Source: an uncultured Faecalibacterium sp.
GTDB lineage: Bacteria; Bacillota; Clostridia; Oscillospirales; Ruminococcaceae
Direction of reading: 5' to 3'
NCBI GenBank assembly: GCA_900772565.1
Contig: CAAHET010000053.1
Coordinates: 1 to 29,041 of the forward strand
DNA length: 29,041 nucleotides
Position numbers and translations under genes: made by a program
Shown here: one piece after another, positions 14,407 to 21,919 of the stretch
Numbering within the stretch: the first letter of the stretch is position 1
Layout of the letters: each line of letters starts with the position of its first letter
Notes under the pieces: generated by a model
Databases searched by the model: none
What the model saw: only the letters and a program-made list of their open reading frames with translations
What the model was told of the DNA's origin: nothing

Positions 14407-16701
14407 ATGACAGAGCGGATGGGTGTTTTATCTTCGGACGGGCGGTGTTTGCAGCCTTCGCCCTTGGCGGCACGGGCGATGCTGCGCCCGGCGGCGCGGC
14501 GGCTGGCAGCGGTGGGCATCGGCTTTGCCGGCGGCTGGGCGGTGCTGTACGGGGCGCTGATGCCCTTCGGGCTGGGGCTGACCCTTGGGCTGGCAGAGGA
14601 TTGCTTTGCCCCCTGCGCGGCAGGGGCGGCGCTGGGGCTGCTGCTCCATGGGCTGGGGGCGCTTTCGCTGCGCAGCCTGTGTCAGCTGTGTGCGCTGGGC
14701 GCTGCCGTGGCGGCACGCTGGCTGCTGCCGCAAAGGTTTGTACCCGCCGCGCTGGCGAGCTGCGGCACGTTGACCGGCATAGCGCTGTGCTTTGCGCTGG
14801 GCAGCAGCGGTGGGGCAGACCTTTTGCTGTACAGCGCGGCGGACGCCCTGCTTGCGGCGGGTATCGGCTTCGGGCTGCGCAGATTTGCCCCGGAGCGCCC
14901 GGGCATGGGCACGCTGCTGGTGGGCGCAGCCGTGGCGGCGGCGCTGGGCAGTGTGCGGTGGGGGTGGTTCTCGCCCGGGGTGCTGGCGTGTGCCGCTGCA
15001 GAGCTGGCGCTGTGCTGCCGGGCGCAGAAGTTTGCCGCCCTGAGCGGAAGTGCGGTGCTGGGCGCATCCCTTTGCGCCGCAGACCCTGCCCTTGCCCCGG
15101 CGGCAGCGGGGCTTGGCTGTGCCACAGCAGCGGCGGCGGTGCTGGCACCCGGACGGCGGGTGGAGACCCTTGCCGCCTACGCGGGCGGGTGTGTATCCGG
15201 GGTGCTCTGCGTGCAGCCGCCCGGAAACGCCTTTGGGATGCTGTTCAGCGCCTGCGGCGGCATGGCGGTGGTCTGCCTGCTGCCCGGCGGCTGGCTTGCC
15301 CCGGTGGCAGACACCCCGCAGAGCGGAGAAAACGCCCCTGCGCCCGCCCGCAGTGCGGCGGCGTCCACCCGGCTGGAAGCCGTGGCGCAGAGCCTTTCCT
15401 CACTGGCGGAGACGGTGAACGCGGTCTACGAGGGCTTGCCCCGGCGGCGGGAGGGTTTCCGCTGGGTCATAGATAATGTACATGATACCCTTTGTTTCAA
15501 CTGCGGGCGGCGGGAGACCTGCTGGAAGCAGGAATACACCGCCACCATGGCAGGCATGGAAGCGCTGCGCCCGCTGCTGGAACAGAATGGCAGCGTGGAG
15601 ACCGCGCAATTGCCCGGGCAATTGTCCCGCTGCATCCACCCGGCGGCGCTGTGCGCGGCGGCGGGGCGCAGCTTTGCGCTGTACCGCAGCCGCAAGGAAG
15701 CGCGCATCCATTCCGAAGCCATGCGCACCGCCCTGACCGAGCAGTACAGTGCCGTAGCCGAGGCGCTGGGGGTGCTCAGCGAGCAGCTGGGACGTCCCGG
15801 CGACCCGGAACCCTATAAATCCAGCCGGGTGGCAGAATTCTTCACCGGGCTGGGGGCACCGCCGCAGGAGTGCGCCGTCACGCTGGACGACCTTGGGCGC
15901 ACCCATGCCGCTGTCACGTTGCCGCGCACTCGGTTCACCCCGCAGGAGCTGGCGGCGCTGGCGGGGGAGGTGGGGCATATCTGCCGCCGCACGCTGGAAG
16001 TGCCGCAGGTGCTTTCCTGCAAGGGCATGACCACCCTGCTGTTCAGCGAAAGACCGGCGCTGCGGGCGGTGTTTGGGGCGGCGAGCGCTGCCGCCCGGGG
16101 TGAGGTATCCGGCGATGCAGTGCAGCAATTTTGCAGCCCCACGGCGGCGCAGATGATCTTATGTGACGGCATGGGCACCGGACGCCCGGCGGCGGTGGAC
16201 GGCAATCTGGCGGCAGAACTGACCGCCCGGCTGCTCAAGGCGGGCTTTACTGCCGAGCTGGCGGCGCGGCTGGTGAACGTGGCGCTGGCGCTGAAAAGCG
16301 AGGACGAGAGCGGCGCAACGCTGGACCTCATCAGCGTGGACCTATACACCGGCACGGCGCGGCTGTTCAAGGCCGGAGCTGCCCCGGGGTTTCTGGTGCA
16401 TGGCGGGCGGGTGCGGGCTGTGGGCGAGGCCACCCTGCCCATGGGGGTGCTGGGCGGGGTGAACGGGCAGAGCCGGGTGGTGCACCTGACCGCCGGGGAC
16501 TACGCGGTGCTGGTATCGGACGGCTTACTGGTGGACGGCGCGGGCTGGGTGGCAAAGCAGGTGGAGCTTTCGGCGGCGGCGGGGGACGCACCGGAAAAGC
16601 TTGCCGAGACGCTGGTGGAGACCGCCCGCATCCGCGCACAAAAGACCGGCCGCCCGGATGATATCACCGCCGCGGTGCTCCGGCTGGAAAAGAGCGGGTG
16701 A
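14407..16701 (+). CDS. spoIIE: SpoIIE-like membrane-bound PP2C phosphatase
   Basis: SpoIIE is the sporulation phosphatase that dephosphorylates the anti-anti-sigma factor SpoIIAA and releases sigma-F. The 764-residue protein has a long Ala/Leu/Gly-rich membrane region (about 30-300, near ten helices), a central helical regulatory part with CFNCGRRETCWK (about 365-376), and a C-terminal PP2C domain. In the latter, metal-binding D587 is in DGMG, D705 in SDGLL and D751-D752 in RPDD. Length and order match SpoIIE rather than RsbU. The ATG is chosen by GGGGAG 5 nt upstream. Sporulation is not described for Faecalibacterium, so its presence is notable. Confidence 0.85.
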   Translation: MTERMGVLSSDGRCLQPSPLAARAMLRPAARRLAAVGIGFAGGWAVLYGALMPFGLGLTLGLAEDCFAPCAAGAALGLLLHGLGALSLRSLCQLCALGAAVAARWLLPQRFVPAALASCGTLTGIALCFALGSSGGADLLLYSAADALLAAGIGFGLRRFAPERPGMGTLLVGAAVAAALGSVRWGWFSPGVLACAAAELALCCRAQKFAALSGSAVLGASLCAADPALAPAAAGLGCATAAAAVLAPGRRVETLAAYAGGCVSGVLCVQPPGNAFGMLFSACGGMAVVCLLPGGWLAPVADTPQSGENAPAPARSAAASTRLEAVAQSLSSLAETVNAVYEGLPRRREGFRWVIDNVHDTLCFNCGRRETCWKQEYTATMAGMEALRPLLEQNGSVETAQLPGQLSRCIHPAALCAAAGRSFALYRSRKEARIHSEAMRTALTEQYSAVAEALGVLSEQLGRPGDPEPYKSSRVAEFFTGLGAPPQECAVTLDDLGRTHAAVTLPRTRFTPQELAALAGEVGHICRRTLEVPQVLSCKGMTTLLFSERPALRAVFGAASAAARGEVSGDAVQQFCSPTAAQMILCDGMGTGRPAAVDGNLAAELTARLLKAGFTAELAARLVNVALALKSEDESGATLDLISVDLYTGTARLFKAGAAPGFLVHGGRVRAVGEATLPMGVLGGVNGQSRVVHLTAGDYAVLVSDGLLVDGAGWVAKQVELSAAAGDAPEKLAETLVETARIRAQKTGRPDDITAAVLRLEKSG

Positions 16702-16718
16702 CGGCGGCAGAGTTTCCG

Positions 16719-16747
16719 TTGCAATTTGCGGGAAGGAGGGGTATACT
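16719..16747 (+). promoter_or_regulatory. Promoter of pectinesterase gene
   Basis: TTGCAA (16719-16724) and TATACT (16742-16747) are separated by 17 nt, just after the spoIIE stop. The pectinesterase can therefore be transcribed independently. Confidence 0.7.
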
Positions 16748-16763
16748 GGAAGCATATTTTTCA

Positions 16764-16780
16764 GCCCGGCAGTGCCGGGC
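16764..16780 (+). promoter_or_regulatory. Hairpin just upstream of pectinesterase RBS
   Basis: GCCCGGC and GCCGGGC form a 7-bp GC stem with a 3-nt loop. It ends 2 nt before AGGAGG (16783-16788). With the promoter above it would sit at the extreme 5' end of the mRNA, a position that usually protects against decay. Confidence 0.6.
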
Positions 16781-16794
16781 GCAGGAGGCTGCTT

Positions 16795-17760
16795 ATGCTT
16801 ACCATCAACGTTGCACCCGACGGCAGCGGACAGTTTACCACCATTTCCGAGGCGGTGCTGGCGGTGCCCTACGACTGCCCTGCGGTCATCCGCATCGCGC
16901 CGGGTATTTACCGGGAAAAGCTGGTTTGTGAGAAAAAGGATATCACCCTTGCGGGCGCGGGCATGGACGCCACCCGGCTGGTATGGAACGACGGCGGCAA
17001 GCTGCCGCACCCGGACGGGCGTCCCACCCACACCTTCCGCAGCTACACCGCCTTTTTCAGCGGCGAAAAGCTGCGGGTGGAGGATATGACCATCGAGAAC
17101 GATGCAGGCCCCGGCGCAAAGGCCGGGCAGGCTGTCGCTGCCTATGTGGACAGCGCCCGGGCGGCGTTTGACCGCGTGCGGCTGCTGGGCAATCAGGATA
17201 CTTTGTTCTGCGCCCCTCTGCCGGAGAAAGAGCGGGAGAAGGACGGCTTTCTGGGTCCGCGCGGGCTGGCACCCCGCCGGGCAAGTGCGCAGTATTACCA
17301 CGCCTGCGAGATTGCCGGGGACATTGATTTTATCTTTGGCGGGGCGGACGCCCTGTTTGAGCACTGTACCCTGTGCACGGTGGATAACGGCCTTGCGCAC
17401 AGCTGGGTCACCGCACCCTCCGGTGCGGCGGATGGGCTGGGCTTTGTGTTCTGGGACTGCGATTTTGTCTCGGACTGCCCGGCGGGCAGCATATATCTGG
17501 GCAGACCGTGGCGGCCTACTGGCAAAACGGCGGTGCTGGACTGCCGCCTTGGGGCGCACATTGCACCGGAGGGCTTTGCCGGCTGGAACGACCGCACCGA
17601 CACGGCGCTGGCCGGCTTTGCCGAAGCAGGCAGCACCGGCGCGGGCGCAGGGGAGCGCCCCGGCTGGGTGCAGGCGCTTTCGGCGGCTGAAGCCGCTGCG
17701 CTGCTGCGCGCTGCCCGGCAGAAGTGCCGTATGGAGACTACGGAAAGGATAACGGAATGA
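16795..17760 (+). CDS. Pectin methylesterase, carbohydrate esterase family 8
   Basis: This enzyme removes methyl esters from homogalacturonan, giving pectate and methanol. The 321-residue protein has the right-handed beta-helix start VAPDGSGQFTTISEAV and the active-site set: Q112 (GQAVAAY), Q134-D135 (NQDTLF), D178 (DFIFGG), and R237 with W239 (LGRPWRP). All catalytic positions are present. There is no signal peptide, so it is probably cytoplasmic and acts on imported methylated oligogalacturonides. AGGAGG lies 6 nt before the ATG. The stop overlaps the next start (ATGA). No other pectin gene is in this window. Confidence 0.92.
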   Translation: MLTINVAPDGSGQFTTISEAVLAVPYDCPAVIRIAPGIYREKLVCEKKDITLAGAGMDATRLVWNDGGKLPHPDGRPTHTFRSYTAFFSGEKLRVEDMTIENDAGPGAKAGQAVAAYVDSARAAFDRVRLLGNQDTLFCAPLPEKEREKDGFLGPRGLAPRRASAQYYHACEIAGDIDFIFGGADALFEHCTLCTVDNGLAHSWVTAPSGAADGLGFVFWDCDFVSDCPAGSIYLGRPWRPTGKTAVLDCRLGAHIAPEGFAGWNDRTDTALAGFAEAGSTGAGAGERPGWVQALSAAEAAALLRAARQKCRMETTERITE

Positions 17761-17918
17761 AAAAATTACCCAATGCAGTAAAATGGCTCATCATTCTGGT
17801 GGTGCTGGGCGCCATGGGCGCTATGATGTGGGCGGTGAACGACCGCGCCTCCCGCGTGGAGATGCCCGCTCCGGACAACACCTTTGGCATCTACCATACG
17901 GCAGAGAGCGGAACATAA
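17757..17918 (+). CDS. Small single-pass membrane protein, 53 residues
   Basis: The start overlaps the pectinesterase stop, and GGAAAGGA lies upstream. The product is a basic N-terminus (MKKLPNAVK), one hydrophobic helix (about 9-26) and a short polar tail of about 27 residues outside. It does not resemble a lipoprotein because it lacks a lipobox cysteine. The function is unknown. The tight coupling and the terminator directly after suggest it is a real gene. Confidence 0.7.
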   Translation: MKKLPNAVKWLIILVVLGAMGAMMWAVNDRASRVEMPAPDNTFGIYHTAESGT

Positions 17919-17920
17919 TA

Positions 17921-17973
17921 AAAGCACCGGCAGTTTCCCGATTGGAAAATCAGGAAAACTGCCGGTGCTTTTT
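17921..17973. terminator. Bidirectional terminator between convergent units
   Basis: A 16-bp perfect stem (AAAGCACCGGCAGTTT with AAACTGCCGGTGCTTT) is extended inward by TCC/GGA and GATT/AATC pairs. A-runs on one side and T-runs on the other let it serve both the plus-strand pectinesterase unit and the minus-strand two-component operon. Confidence 0.92.
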
Positions 17974-17990
17974 CTGTATCACAGGGGGCT

Positions 17991-19523
17991 TCACTTGCCC
18001 TCAAAATCGTCCACATAGGGTAAATCGCTCATGACGAACCAGAAGATGGTGCCCTTGCCTACGGTGCTTTGTACGCCAAAGCGGAAGTTGTGCTGCTGGA
18101 AGATGGCCTTGGTGATGGAAAGCCCCAGACCGGTGCCCTGCTTGCCTGCATCCGAGCGGGAGCGGTAGTACCGGTCAAAGATATAGGGCAGGTCGGCGGC
18201 GGCAATGCCCGGGCCATGATCCTCCACCTCTACCCGCACGCCCTCGGTGCAGCGGAAGGCACGCAGCACAAAGATGCCGTCCTTGCCGATGTGGTGCATG
18301 GCGTTGCCCAGCAGGTTATGCAGCGCCCGCTGCATCATGTCCGGGTCGGCGTAGACCGGCAGCTCTTCTTCCGGCAGTTCCAGTTTTAGCTGCCAGCCGT
18401 TCTGGGCGCAGACGGCGTCGTAGCGCTCGCTTACCTCGTCACACAGCTGTCCCATGTCAAAGTGCACCCGCTCGCACTTATAGGTGCCGCTGGTCACCTT
18501 GCTCAGTTCCATCACGCTGGACACCAGTGCAGTCAGGCGGTCGGTCTCGTCCACGATGATGTTCATCTGCTCGTCGCGGTGGGCTTTGTCATCACCGGTC
18601 AGGTCGCGCACCGTCTCGGCATAGCCTTTGATGAGGGTCAGCGGGGTGCGCAGGTCGTGAGAGACGTTGGCCAGCAGGTCGCGCTGCATCTGCACCGCGT
18701 GCTGCACCTCCTCGGCCATGTGGTTGAAGTCCCGGGCAAGGTCGCCCAGCTCGTCGTTGCGGCGGTTGTCCACCTGCACAGCGTAGTTGCCCAGCGCCAT
18801 CTGCCGGGCGGCGCTGGAAAGCTGGCGCAGCGGCTTTGTGAACCACTCGCTGAACAGCCACGCTGCTGACATGGCAAAGCAGAAGATCAGCGCCGCTGCC
18901 AGCGGCAGCAGGGTGCTGAGCACCTTGCTGGCCTCGGCAACGTGCACAAGGCTGGTGGTCACCAGCACGGTATAGCTGCCGTCGGCGGTGGTGCGCCCTA
19001 CCAATAGCTGCGCCGAGCCGGAAAGCCTAGGCGGGTTGAGCGTCTGCACAAAGCTGCCCAGGCTGCGGCATTTGCGCCGCATGGCAAGGGCGGTGGCAAT
19101 GATCTTATCATTGTTGGCAGAGTCCGACAGATAAGTGCCGTGCAGGTTGCAGAAGGATTGGTTTTCGATTTTATAAATGGTATGCAGGGTGGTGTCCGAG
19201 ATATCCACGCAGAAGCTGTTCAAAGTGCCTTTGGTGTACAGTTCCAGCGTGAGCTTATTAAAAAAATCGCTGTTGACCGACAGCTGCCCGAAGGACCAGC
19301 TGGACAGCACCTTGCCCTCGGCCAATGCATCGTCCAGCTGCTCTACGATGTTGTCAGCCTGATTGGTGAGCTGGGTCTCGATGTGCTTGGTGTATAAGGG
19401 CTCCAGCAGCTGGGTGGAAAGCAGCCAGAACAGCCCCAGCAGAAACAGGCAGATGAAGCACAAAAACCACATCAGCTGCCCGCGGATGCCAAGGGTATGC
19501 CGTGCTTTGGTGGTTTGCCGCAT
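17991..19523 (-). CDS. HAMP-domain sensor histidine kinase
   Basis: This is the membrane sensor of a two-component system. The 510-residue protein has TM1 (about 17-40), an extracellular sensor region of about 160 residues without a recognisable PAS signature, TM2 (about 202-224), a HAMP linker (225-278), H289 in VSHDLRTP, an N-box with N407 (LLGNAMHHIG), and G-boxes DHGPGI and GTGLGLSI. ATG at 19523 is chosen because AAGGAG is about 10 nt upstream; the in-frame GTG at 19532 is only 1 nt from it. The gene lies 19 nt after the response regulator. The signal is unknown. Confidence 0.93.
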   Translation of the reverse strand: MRQTTKARHTLGIRGQLMWFLCFICLFLLGLFWLLSTQLLEPLYTKHIETQLTNQADNIVEQLDDALAEGKVLSSWSFGQLSVNSDFFNKLTLELYTKGTLNSFCVDISDTTLHTIYKIENQSFCNLHGTYLSDSANNDKIIATALAMRRKCRSLGSFVQTLNPPRLSGSAQLLVGRTTADGSYTVLVTTSLVHVAEASKVLSTLLPLAAALIFCFAMSAAWLFSEWFTKPLRQLSSAARQMALGNYAVQVDNRRNDELGDLARDFNHMAEEVQHAVQMQRDLLANVSHDLRTPLTLIKGYAETVRDLTGDDKAHRDEQMNIIVDETDRLTALVSSVMELSKVTSGTYKCERVHFDMGQLCDEVSERYDAVCAQNGWQLKLELPEEELPVYADPDMMQRALHNLLGNAMHHIGKDGIFVLRAFRCTEGVRVEVEDHGPGIAAADLPYIFDRYYRSRSDAGKQGTGLGLSITKAIFQQHNFRFGVQSTVGKGTIFWFVMSDLPYVDDFEGK

Positions 19524-19542
19524 GGACCGCACGCTCCTTCAG

Positions 19543-20229
19543 TCAACGGGCGGCATCGGGGTCGAACTTATAACCGATGCCCCATACCGTAGCAATGTAG
19601 CTGCGGCATTTGCCCAGATGGCCGCGCAGCATCTTTACATGGGTGTCCACGGTGCGGTCCTCGCCGAAGTAGTCGTAGTTCCACACCTTCTGCAGGATCT
19701 TTTCCCGGCTCAGGGCAATGCCCTTGTTGGACGCCAGAAATACCAGCAGGTCAAACTCCTTGGGGGTCAGGGCGACTTCCTCGCCGGACACCCGTACGGT
19801 ATGGCTGGCGGTGTCGATGGTCAGCTCGCCAAAGGTCATGGTGTCGGCAGTCTCGGGGGTGCGGGGCATGGTGCGGTTCAGCACCGCGCGCACCCGCGCC
19901 ACCAGCTCCCGGGGGGAAAAGGGCTTTACCACATAGTCGTCTGCGCCGCTTTCCAGCCCGGCCAGCTTGTCGTATTCCTCGCCCCGGGCGGTCAGGATGA
20001 TGACCGGGGTGTTGATGTGGCGGGCACGCATCTCCCGCAGGCAGGTCATGCCGTCCATAAAGGGCATCATCAGGTCTAAGATCACCAGATCAAACCCGCC
20101 GCCGGACAGCTGCGCCAGCGCCGCAGAGCCGTCCCCGGCTTCCTCGCAGACGTAACCGGAATATTGAAGATGCTCGCGGATGAGCTCCCGGATGCGGGGC
20201 TCATCGTCAACGATCAGGATCTTTGCCAT
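19543..20229 (-). CDS. OmpR/PhoB-family response regulator
   Basis: The 228-residue protein has a receiver domain (D8-D9, phospho-acceptor D52 in LDLMMP, K102 in VKPFSP) and a C-terminal winged-helix DNA-binding domain (about 130-225). ATG at 20229 gives the canonical MAKILIVDDEP start with GGAGGAG 9 nt upstream. It is first in the operon with the kinase gene. Regulator-first order and the HAMP kinase resemble the PhoPR/ResDE-like groups, but the targets are not deducible; the divergent glycosyltransferase gene is one candidate. Confidence 0.94.
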   Translation of the reverse strand: MAKILIVDDEPRIRELIREHLQYSGYVCEEAGDGSAALAQLSGGGFDLVILDLMMPFMDGMTCLREMRARHINTPVIILTARGEEYDKLAGLESGADDYVVKPFSPRELVARVRAVLNRTMPRTPETADTMTFGELTIDTASHTVRVSGEEVALTPKEFDLLVFLASNKGIALSREKILQKVWNYDYFGEDRTVDTHVKMLRGHLGKCRSYIATVWGIGYKFDPDAAR

Positions 20230-20343
20230 AAAACAGGACTCCTCCCTATCATATATCAAGATACAGCTCTATTTTAATGCAAGAATTGGAAAAAGCTGTG
20301 AATTTTAGGTGAATGGTTTGGAAAAACAAAACCGTTTGCACCC

Positions 20344-20373
20344 AGTATACCACACAGGGCGGCGGGGCGGCAA
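20344..20373 (-). promoter_or_regulatory. Promoter of two-component operon
   Basis: On the minus strand TTGCCG (20373-20368) and TATACT (20349-20344) are separated by 18 nt. The 5' UTR to the response-regulator ATG would be about 105 nt and is AT-rich. The only other content of this intergenic stretch (20230-20491) is the divergent promoter. Confidence 0.55.
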
Positions 20374-20413
20374 TCTTTTTGCAGGAAAGCACGGTAAAAT
20401 GCGCTGGGAAAAC

Positions 20414-20443
20414 TTGACAAGAAAACGGGCGTTTTTGTAAAAT
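20414..20443 (+). promoter_or_regulatory. Promoter of glycosyltransferase gene
   Basis: TTGACA (20414-20419) and TAAAAT (20438-20443) are separated by 18 nt, about 40 nt before the Shine-Dalgarno sequence AAGGAGGAG of the gene at 20492. Confidence 0.75.
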
Positions 20444-20491
20444 GAAGTCATAAAGATCAAGGGGCTTTGCGGAGAAAAAGGAGGAGCAGTC

Positions 20492-21781
20492 ATGAGTATC
20501 CCTAAGATCATTCATTATTGCTGGTTCGGCGGCGAACCCATCAGCCCGGTGGACCGCAGATGTATGGAAAGCTGGAAGAAATACTGCCCGGATTACAAGA
20601 TCATCGAATGGAACGAGCAGAATTTTGATATCAGCAAAAACCGCTATGCACAGCAGGCCTACGAGGCAAAGCGGTATGCCTTTGTATCGGACTATGTGCG
20701 GCTTGCGGTGCTGTACGAGTACGGGGGCATCTATCTGGACATGGATGTGGAGCTGGTGCGCCCGCTGGATGAGTTGTTACAATATAAGGGCTTTATCGGC
20801 ATGGAGCACAGTGCGCCTTCACCTTATGGCAGGACGCTGCTGGTGAACACCGGCTCCGGCGTGGGTGCAGAGCCGGGCTGCGAGATGATCGGCAAAATGC
20901 TGGCAGGCTACCGCAATGCCGCCTTTATTCAGGAGACCGGCGAGCCGGATCTGCGCGCCTGCACCCAGCGGGATACCCCGCTGTTTGCCAAGGCCGGTTT
21001 GCAGCAGAAAAACGAGCAGCAGGAGCTGGACGGTTTTCTGGTGCTGCCCACCGACTGCTTTTCGCCCTTTGATTATGTGACCGAGCGGATGCACCGGACA
21101 CCGCGCACCTTCGGCATCCACTACTATCAGGGCAGCTGGCAAAGCGGCGATAAGGCAAACCGCTGGCGCAAGCGCTTCAAGTGTACAAGAGTCGGGCGCT
21201 GGTGTATGTGGCTGCGGCAGTGTGCACCTCGCAAGCTGCGGGAGCTGCGGCGCAGACGACATAACTGCTGCCGCCTGCAATGGAAAAAGTGGTTCGGCTG
21301 CCGCGGGCTGCAATTTGGCCGCTGCATCCTGCTGGACAGGGAACTCAAACTGCGGCTTGGGCGCGGCTCCCGGGTGACGCTGGGCGACCGGGTAGAGAGC
21401 GACGGGCGGGTGTTCATCACCACAGACGGATACGGCAGACTGAACATCGGCAGCGGGGTCTACTTCAACGATGGCGCGGTCATCAGCTGCCTTGGAAAGA
21501 TCGACATCGGTGAGAACACCCTTTTCGGCCCCGGGGTGAAGATCTTTGATAATAACCACCGCTTCAGCCGGGAGGAGGGAGTCAGCCGGGAATGCGCTGC
21601 GGGCTGCATCACCGTGGGGCGCAACTGCTGGGTCGCTTCGGACGTGGTGCTGCTCAAGGGCGCGAATATCGGCGACAACTGCGTCATCGGCGCGGGCTGC
21701 ATCATCCGGGGTGAAGTGCCCGCCGGTTCCCTCGTGACCCGCAGCGGGGAGCAGACCACCCGGCCGATCGAGACGAGATAA
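20492..21781 (+). CDS. GT32-type glycosyltransferase fused to hexapeptide acyltransferase
   Basis: The 429-residue protein joins two enzymes. Residues 1-230 match the capsular-sugar glycosyltransferase type (IPKIIHYCWFGG, YVRLAVLYEYGGIYLDMDVE) with the nucleotide-sugar-binding DMD at 83-85. A very basic linker follows (about 225-270). Residues 270-425 are a left-handed beta-helix acyltransferase with hexapeptide repeats (IGENTLFGPGV, VGRNCWVASDVVLLKGANIGDNCVIGAG) and a catalytic-type histidine in NNHRF. It probably adds a sugar and O-acetylates a surface glycan, with the basic linker near the membrane. It has its own promoter and terminator. Confidence 0.85.
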   Translation: MSIPKIIHYCWFGGEPISPVDRRCMESWKKYCPDYKIIEWNEQNFDISKNRYAQQAYEAKRYAFVSDYVRLAVLYEYGGIYLDMDVELVRPLDELLQYKGFIGMEHSAPSPYGRTLLVNTGSGVGAEPGCEMIGKMLAGYRNAAFIQETGEPDLRACTQRDTPLFAKAGLQQKNEQQELDGFLVLPTDCFSPFDYVTERMHRTPRTFGIHYYQGSWQSGDKANRWRKRFKCTRVGRWCMWLRQCAPRKLRELRRRRHNCCRLQWKKWFGCRGLQFGRCILLDRELKLRLGRGSRVTLGDRVESDGRVFITTDGYGRLNIGSGVYFNDGAVISCLGKIDIGENTLFGPGVKIFDNNHRFSREEGVSRECAAGCITVGRNCWVASDVVLLKGANIGDNCVIGAGCIIRGEVPAGSLVTRSGEQTTRPIETR

Positions 21782-21787
21782 GGTATG

Positions 21788-21825
21788 AAGAACTGCTGCA
21801 CAACGCTGTGCGGCAGTTCTTTTTG
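21788..21825 (+). terminator. Intrinsic terminator after glycosyltransferase gene
   Basis: AAGAACTGCTGCAC pairs with GTGCGGCAGTTCTT (one G-T pair) around a 6-nt loop and is followed by a T-run. Confidence 0.9.
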
Positions 21826-21832
21826 TCCCCGC

Positions 21833-21861
21833 TTGCCCTTTTTGCGCAGGAATGCTATACT
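21833..21861 (+). promoter_or_regulatory. Promoter of TatA-like/propeller gene
   Basis: TTGCCC (21833-21838) and TATACT (21856-21861) are separated by 17 nt. Transcription is expected to start near 21868, immediately before a perfect palindrome. Confidence 0.7.
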
Positions 21862-21872
21862 TTAGCGATAAA

Positions 21873-21888
21873 GGACAGTGCACTGTCC
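21873..21888. promoter_or_regulatory. 16-bp perfect palindrome at predicted transcription start
   Basis: GGACAGTG and CACTGTCC abut without a spacer, so this is a DNA-level dyad rather than an RNA hairpin. The position just after +1 suits a repressor site. The cognate regulator is unknown. Confidence 0.5.
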
Positions 21889-21919
21889 GCAGGTTTTTCA
21901 GAGATAAGGAAAAGCGTTT

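Noticed and set aside
14070..15476. A 468-codon plus-strand frame overlapping the 79-aa gene and spoIIE
   Set aside because: It crosses a strong terminator and the spoIIE leader, has Gly/Ala/Arg-rich low-complexity content, and no family features; it is a shadow of spoIIE.
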